Shown piece after piece: positions 59,846-64,000 of a DNA stretch of 64,000 nucleotides; the stretch's first letter is position 1, and each line of letters begins with the position of its first letter. Source of the DNA: Pseudomonadaceae bacterium (lineage in GTDB: Bacteria > Pseudomonadota > Gammaproteobacteria > Pseudomonadales > Azotimanducaceae); NCBI GenBank assembly GCA_024743435.1, contig JANSWO010000007.1, forward strand, positions 1 through 64,000, read 5' to 3'. The notes under the pieces are model-generated. The model was not told where the DNA came from, made no database searches, and saw only the letters and a list, made by a program, of their open reading frames with translations. The translations under genes and the position numbers were made by a program.

Positions 59846-60559
59846 TTACCCATCGTGTTTAGTCAGGCGCGTTCTCAATTTGACCGGCCTCGTATGGATG
59901 ATGTCGTTAAGCTGAAAGTGCCCCAGTAGCCGCCCGAACCCTGGATCCATCACGCCCAACTTTTTGTCCAGCACGAGATTCGCACCAGCATTGGCGTTCT
60001 CGCAGATGTAAGCAGCGTAGTCATCACAGGGGTAGTGGAATCCCATGGATAGAAGCGATAGATACAGATCCACGCCCTCCTGCGGGAGTGCCTGCCTGGT
60101 TGGATTGCATGTCTCGATTGTCGGTGTGGGTGCGCAGTTCGACTGGATAAACGCTTGTGAAGCTGTCAACCGGGCATAGCCGGAAGGCGCGGAAGAGTAT
60201 CCGTGCTGATGCGTGGCGGTTTCCTCTATATCCACCAAGAGTATCTCGTCGATGTCCAGGTGTCGGCACAGGAGTGTTTCAATGAGCGCGCACCCGGGTC
60301 CGATGGATACCACCCGTCGATAGGCTCTGCCCTCCAGAACGTGGGCAAGCTCTGCAGCTTCCTGTTCCAGTTTTTCGGAAACCAGACTGAGATACTGTCG
60401 ACGGTTCGAGCCGGAGTTGAGAAACGACTGAATGTCCGAGCGATCGCCGAGGTTAAACCAGGTGGCCAGGGCAGATTTTCCACCCAACTCGATGAATGGC
60501 CCGGTGCGCTGGAGTACCAGATCGCAGATGAACTCCGGGTCGTCAGGGAAGGTGAGCAT
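59846..60559 (-). CDS. SAM-dependent methyltransferase-like protein
   Basis: A 237-residue protein. Motif I of a Rossmann methyltransferase is plausible at VVSIGPGCALIETLLCRHLD, then IDEILLVDIEET with the acidic residue at the end of strand 2. The later segments (VDLYLSLLSMGFHYPCDDYA then NLVLDKKLGV) fit strands 4 and 5. Substrate unknown. It is divergent from the ligase gene at 60661, with about 100 bp between. It could also be a catalytically altered relative. Confidence 0.65.
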   Translation of the reverse strand: MLTFPDDPEFICDLVLQRTGPFIELGGKSALATWFNLGDRSDIQSFLNSGSNRRQYLSLVSEKLEQEAAELAHVLEGRAYRRVVSIGPGCALIETLLCRHLDIDEILLVDIEETATHQHGYSSAPSGYARLTASQAFIQSNCAPTPTIETCNPTRQALPQEGVDLYLSLLSMGFHYPCDDYAAYICENANAGANLVLDKKLGVMDPGFGRLLGHFQLNDIIHTRPVKLRTRLTKHDG

Positions 60560-60660
60560 GCGTGTGTGTTTCCAGACTGTTGATGTCGAAGTGTAACCTT
60601 GCCAGCATGCCTAACGTCGGCCGTGAGTTCGGCGATCATTTCAGCGCCCGGAGCCCTAGT

Positions 60661-62190
60661 GTGAGCCACAACTCAAATTTGTATGCCCACTTTCGATCCA
60701 CATTCGAAGGCCAACTCGATACGCAGCTTCTTTGTGCTGACGACGGTCGAACGTTCACCTACCGCGATGCGGATGACGTGTCCGGACGACTAGCCAATGC
60801 CTTGCATGAACATGGTGCTCAGCCGGGTGATCGCATCACCGTACAAGTCGAGAAGTCGTCAGAAAACCTCTTTCTCTATCTCGCTTGTTTGCGATCCGGT
60901 TATGTATATCACCCCTTGAACACCGCTTACACGGCATCCGAGCTTGCCTATTTTCTCGGCGATGCCGAGCCTTCGATTGTCGTTGGCTCCGCACAGTCGC
61001 AACCGGTTCTGGAGTCTGCCCTGCCAACCGACTGCCGGGCGCAAATGCTCACGATGGAAGGGGATGGCTCGGGCTCACTGATGGATGCTGCTCGCTCAGC
61101 GAGTTCGGAAGCACCTACGGTTGCGTCGAAGGGTGAAGATCTGGCCGCATTGCTCTATTCCTCCGGCACAACCGGCCGCCCCAAGGGCATCATGCTGACT
61201 CACGATAACCTGCGCTCGAATGCGCAGACGCTAGTCTCTGCCTGGGGATTTACCGCGCAGGACCGGCTCCTCCACGCTCTACCGATCTACCATGTACACG
61301 GGCTATTCGTTGCATTGGGTTGCGTGTTCATGAGCGGTGCGAGCATGGTTTGGCACCGTCGGTTCTCTGATCATGAAGTGATTGCTGCGCTACCGGATTG
61401 CACTGTCATGATGGGTGTGCCGACTTACTACACTCGATTGTTGTCGAATCCTGAGTTCGACGCTGGGTGCTGCCAGAATATGCGATTGTTTGTGTCTGGT
61501 TCCGCTCCGCTACTCTCGGAAACGTTCATCGACTTCGAAGAACGAACCGGCCATCGCATTCTCGAGCGCTATGGCATGACGGAAACCGGTATGAATACCT
61601 CCAATCCGTTGCTGCCAGAAAGCGGTGCGCGAAAGCCGGGCACCGTCGGCCGGCCACTGCCTGGCGTATCTGCGCGGATAGTCGATGATGAGGGCCATCC
61701 CGTTGCCGATGGCGATACCGGGAACTTACAAGTCAAAGGTGAGAATGTGTTTGCTGGTTACTGGCGAATGCCCGAAAAGACAGCGGAGGATTTCTCCAGT
61801 GATGGCTTTTTCGATACCGGTGACAAGGCCTGCATCGATAGTGACGGTTATGTCGCGATCGTGGGTCGGGCGAAAGACATGATCATCACTGGCGGTCTAA
61901 ACGTCTATCCGAAAGAAGTCGAGTTGGTCATTGATGAGATGGCCGGCGTGAAAGAGTCGGCGGTGATTGGACTACCCGATTCGGACTTTGGCGAAGCCGT
62001 TGTTGCGGTTATCGTGCCGGGCGGAGAACCGCCAAGTGCAGAGGAAGTGGTGGCGGCTTGTCGGGCAACGCTTGCCAATTTTAAAGTGCCCAAACGCGTG
62101 GAAGTGCTTGCTACGCTACCCAGGAATGCAATGGGCAAAGTGCAGAAAAACGTGCTGCGCGAACAGTTTTCAGTTGGAGATCATCCTTGA
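60661..62190 (+). CDS. AMP-dependent acyl-CoA ligase, malonyl-CoA-synthetase-like
   Basis: A 509-residue ANL-family ligase from the GTG at 60661 (GGAG seven bases upstream; an ATG at 60607 is possible). ATP loop [18 protein letters not shown], the MatB-type segments [20 protein letters not shown] and [14 protein letters not shown], the A8 region [20 protein letters not shown] then [17 protein letters not shown], and A10 [12 protein letters not shown] with the adenylation Lys. The segment [20 protein letters not shown] is also MatB-like. It activates malonate or methylmalonate by family analogy, though other short dicarboxylates fit. The stop overlaps the next start (TTGA). Confidence 0.9.
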   Translation: MSHNSNLYAHFRSTFEGQLDTQLLCADDGRTFTYRDADDVSGRLANALHEHGAQPGDRITVQVEKSSENLFLYLACLRSGYVYHPLNTAYTASELAYFLGDAEPSIVVGSAQSQPVLESALPTDCRAQMLTMEGDGSGSLMDAARSASSEAPTVASKGEDLAALLYSSGTTGRPKGIMLTHDNLRSNAQTLVSAWGFTAQDRLLHALPIYHVHGLFVALGCVFMSGASMVWHRRFSDHEVIAALPDCTVMMGVPTYYTRLLSNPEFDAGCCQNMRLFVSGSAPLLSETFIDFEERTGHRILERYGMTETGMNTSNPLLPESGARKPGTVGRPLPGVSARIVDDEGHPVADGDTGNLQVKGENVFAGYWRMPEKTAEDFSSDGFFDTGDKACIDSDGYVAIVGRAKDMIITGGLNVYPKEVELVIDEMAGVKESAVIGLPDSDFGEAVVAVIVPGGEPPSAEEVVAACRATLANFKVPKRVEVLATLPRNAMGKVQKNVLREQFSVGDHP

Positions 62191-63356
62191 CTACACCTTA
62201 CTCGATGCTGGACCACGGGCTCGGCGAAGACATCAACATGCTGCGCGACGTGGTCTACAAGTTCGCGCAAGCTGAGATCGCGCCACGAGCAAGCGAGATA
62301 GACCGGGACAATAATTTCCCTGCTGATCTGTGGCGCAAGATGGGTGAGCTCGGGATTCTAGGGATCACTGTCTCGGAAGAGTACGGCGGTAGCAACATGG
62401 GTTACCTCGCCCACGTCGTCGCGATGGAAGAGGTAAGCCGGGCGTCAGCCGCGGTGGGGCTCTCCTACGGCGCGCATTCCAATCTCTGCGTGAATCAGAT
62501 TTATAAGAACGGCTCAGATGCACAGAGAGCGAAATATCTGCCGAAACTGTGTTCAGGTGAGCACGTCGGCGCGCTGGCTATGTCTGAGCCGGGTGCGGGC
62601 TCCGATGTCGTCAGCATGGCGCTGAAAGCGGAGAAGAAGGGCAGTGTCTATGTGCTGAACGGCAACAAGATGTGGATCACCAATGGCCCGGACGCTGATA
62701 CCTATGTGATCTACGCGAAAACCGACGCCGCTGCGGGTTCGAGGGGTATCACCGCGTTCCTGGTGGAACGCGGATTCGCCGGTTTTTCCCAGGCGCAGAA
62801 GTTGGACAAGCTCGGCATGCGCGGTTCCAACACGTGTGAGCTGATCTTTGAGAACTGCGAAGTTCCGGAAGAGAATATTCTCGGCAACGTCGGTGAGGGC
62901 GTTCGCGTTCTGATGTCCGGGCTCGATTTTGAACGCACCGTTTTGTCCGGTGGTCCCGTCGGTATCATGCAGGCCTGTCTGGATGTGGTTGTGCCCTATG
63001 TTCACGAGCGCAAACAGTTTGGCCAGGCGATCGGCGAGTTCCAGTTGATGCAGGGCAAGCTCGCCGACATGTACGCCGTACTCAATGCCAGCCGTGCCTA
63101 CCTGTACGCGGTTGCGAGGGCGTGTGATCGGGGTCTGGAAAGTCGGAAGGATGCTGCAGCGGTCATTCTGTATACAGCAGAACAAGCAACTCAGTGCGCG
63201 TTGCAGGCCATTCAAGCGCTTGGTGGCAACGGCTACATCAACGACTATGAAACTGGACGACTGCTTCGGGATGCCAAGCTCTATGAGATCGGCGCCGGAA
63301 CGTCCGAGGTGCGGCGGATGCTCATTGGTCGTGAACTCTTCGCGGAGACCAGTTAG
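62187..63356 (+). CDS. liuA: Isovaleryl-CoA dehydrogenase
   Basis: A 389-residue acyl-CoA dehydrogenase. N-terminus [20 protein letters not shown] as in [23 protein letters not shown] for FAD, and the diagnostic pair for isovaleryl-CoA dehydrogenase: the catalytic Glu lies at residue 249 in [14 protein letters not shown], while the classical Glu position near the end is lost ([16 protein letters not shown]). It starts with TTG at 62187, GGAG seven bases upstream, overlapping the ligase stop. It takes isovaleryl-CoA to 3-methylcrotonyl-CoA in leucine breakdown, but no MCC or other liu genes are in the window. Confidence 0.93.
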   Translation: MTTPYSMLDHGLGEDINMLRDVVYKFAQAEIAPRASEIDRDNNFPADLWRKMGELGILGITVSEEYGGSNMGYLAHVVAMEEVSRASAAVGLSYGAHSNLCVNQIYKNGSDAQRAKYLPKLCSGEHVGALAMSEPGAGSDVVSMALKAEKKGSVYVLNGNKMWITNGPDADTYVIYAKTDAAAGSRGITAFLVERGFAGFSQAQKLDKLGMRGSNTCELIFENCEVPEENILGNVGEGVRVLMSGLDFERTVLSGGPVGIMQACLDVVVPYVHERKQFGQAIGEFQLMQGKLADMYAVLNASRAYLYAVARACDRGLESRKDAAAVILYTAEQATQCALQAIQALGGNGYINDYETGRLLRDAKLYEIGAGTSEVRRMLIGRELFAETS

Positions 63357-63982
63357 CTAGGTGTGCTGGCGCGGGAGTTAATTTCATCTTCTACGCGCCA
63401 GATCCGATCCTGGCCCCAGCAGGCAAAGGTTTTATCTGGTTGGTTGCCCCCCGACACTCGAAAGCTCGGCACGCCCCAGAGATTTTCGCCCAGCATGGCG
63501 TCCAGGTTATCGGCTAGCAGTGCTTCGTATTGGCTGCTATGCGAGTAGCTCTTCAGCGCACTCCAGTCGAGTCCAGCGTCGTCGGCAACCGCTTCGAGGC
63601 CTTGGTCATTGGTTATGTCAACGCCCTTATGCCAGGCAGCGGCCAGATAGGACGTTACGAATTCCATCGGTCTACCTTGTGCGATCGCGCCCGGGAAGAG
63701 CGCGAAAGCACGCCTGACCGGATCGCCAAACGGATCAACGATCTTGCCGAAAGGCACGCCGAATGTGCGCGCCTCGCGGCCTGAATCCGTTGCGATGTAC
63801 ATTTGTTTCGCACGTGGTGCCTTCACACCGCGCATCAACATGGGCATGACCGGCCGAACGTCAACTTGAACGCCAGTTCGCTCGATCATATCGAGGACGC
63901 GCTGATGGCCAATGGCGGTGTATGGGCTGCGTAGTGAAGGGAAGTACTCCAGCAATACGCTGGTTGCCGTTGAGTCGGGCAT
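63353..63982 (-). CDS. DsbA/HCCA-isomerase-like thioredoxin-fold protein
   Basis: A 209-residue protein of the DsbA / 2-hydroxychromene-2-carboxylate isomerase / kappa-GST group. The N-terminal [20 protein letters not shown] stands where HCCA isomerases have DFxSPY (no CxxC is present). The helical middle [36 protein letters not shown] and the late [12 protein letters not shown] (cis-Pro of the thioredoxin fold) complete it. Glutathione-dependent isomerisation is inferred. The stop overlaps the dehydrogenase stop. The start is 18 bp from the window end and could lie further upstream. Confidence 0.8.
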   Translation of the reverse strand: MPDSTATSVLLEYFPSLRSPYTAIGHQRVLDMIERTGVQVDVRPVMPMLMRGVKAPRAKQMYIATDSGREARTFGVPFGKIVDPFGDPVRRAFALFPGAIAQGRPMEFVTSYLAAAWHKGVDITNDQGLEAVADDAGLDWSALKSYSHSSQYEALLADNLDAMLGENLWGVPSFRVSGGNQPDKTFACWGQDRIWRVEDEINSRASTPS

Positions 63983-64000
63983 GGTTGCTGGAGCTGGCTG

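Noticed and set aside
1-64000. CRISPR array
   Set aside because: No regularly spaced direct repeats with unique spacers occur. The 118-bp array at 6.6-7.2 kb and the 13-bp repeats have no spacers.

Overview
This 64 kb window comes from a bacterial chromosome of about 57-60 % GC. I infer a free-living, probably marine or soil gammaproteobacterium that degrades organic compounds. The evidence is the TonB-dependent receptor, RND and MFS exporters, several acyl-CoA enzymes, haloalkane-dehalogenase-like hydrolases, TauD-type dioxygenases, arylsulfatase-type sulfatases and TetR regulators, together with a REP/RAYT repeat system. No rRNA, phage, integrase or CRISPR array is visible, so the genus cannot be read from the window.

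Layout. 0-0.43 kb is a cluster of intergenic palindromic repeats. 0.45-6.4 kb holds housekeeping-like genes: a ChlI/MoxR-type ATPase with its VWA partner, a sucrase/ferredoxin-like protein, a PlsC-like acyltransferase and a short asparaginase. A tRNA-Arg at 6.46 kb is followed by a ~118-bp repeat array that carries copies of the tRNA 3' end. 7.4-15 kb contains an XRE regulator divergent from a four-gene membrane/lipid operon (sterol-desaturase-like, unknown, HTTM-DCC fusion, DUF2459), then a CoA-transferase/GPH-symporter pair and a hydrolase. tRNA-Val and tRNA-Asp (16.2-16.6 kb) precede an accessory island (16.7-20.9 kb). It holds a possible nuclease, a DUF5343 protein with a DUF4145-like partner, a DUF3489-like protein, and a TIR-like (PF10137) effector followed by a small nuclease gene that a REP-associated transposase element has cut short. 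20.9-24.8 kb holds regulators and exporters (TetR, HxlR-MATE, MFS).

25-52 kb is a large catabolic region: two crotonases, an acyl-CoA dehydrogenase, three dehalogenase-like hydrolases, two TauD-like dioxygenases, a TonB receptor, three GST-like genes, three sulfatases and a nitroreductase plus a nitroreductase relic. Two features stand out. First, a GrdB/PrdB-like gene (34.08-35.28 kb, minus strand) reads through an in-frame UGA in a U-P-N-C motif and has a SECIS-like hairpin directly downstream, so it is very probably a selenoprotein that ordinary annotation would split in two. Second, the 15-bp palindrome TAATG-N5-CATTA occurs in five intergenic regions (28.93, 35.38, 37.59, 45.20 and 50.60 kb), in front of the main transcription units of this region. 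It looks like the operator of one local regulon, probably of a TetR-type repressor.

52-64 kb contains an ArsR regulator coupled to an ATP-grasp-like enzyme, an HSL-type hydrolase, an RND efflux pair, a methyltransferase-like gene, a malonyl-CoA-synthetase-like ligase coupled to isovaleryl-CoA dehydrogenase, and a DsbA/HCCA-isomerase-like protein. Gene decay is visible in four places: a GST with an internal TGA, a TetR with an internal TAG, a deleted nitroreductase copy and the truncated nuclease.
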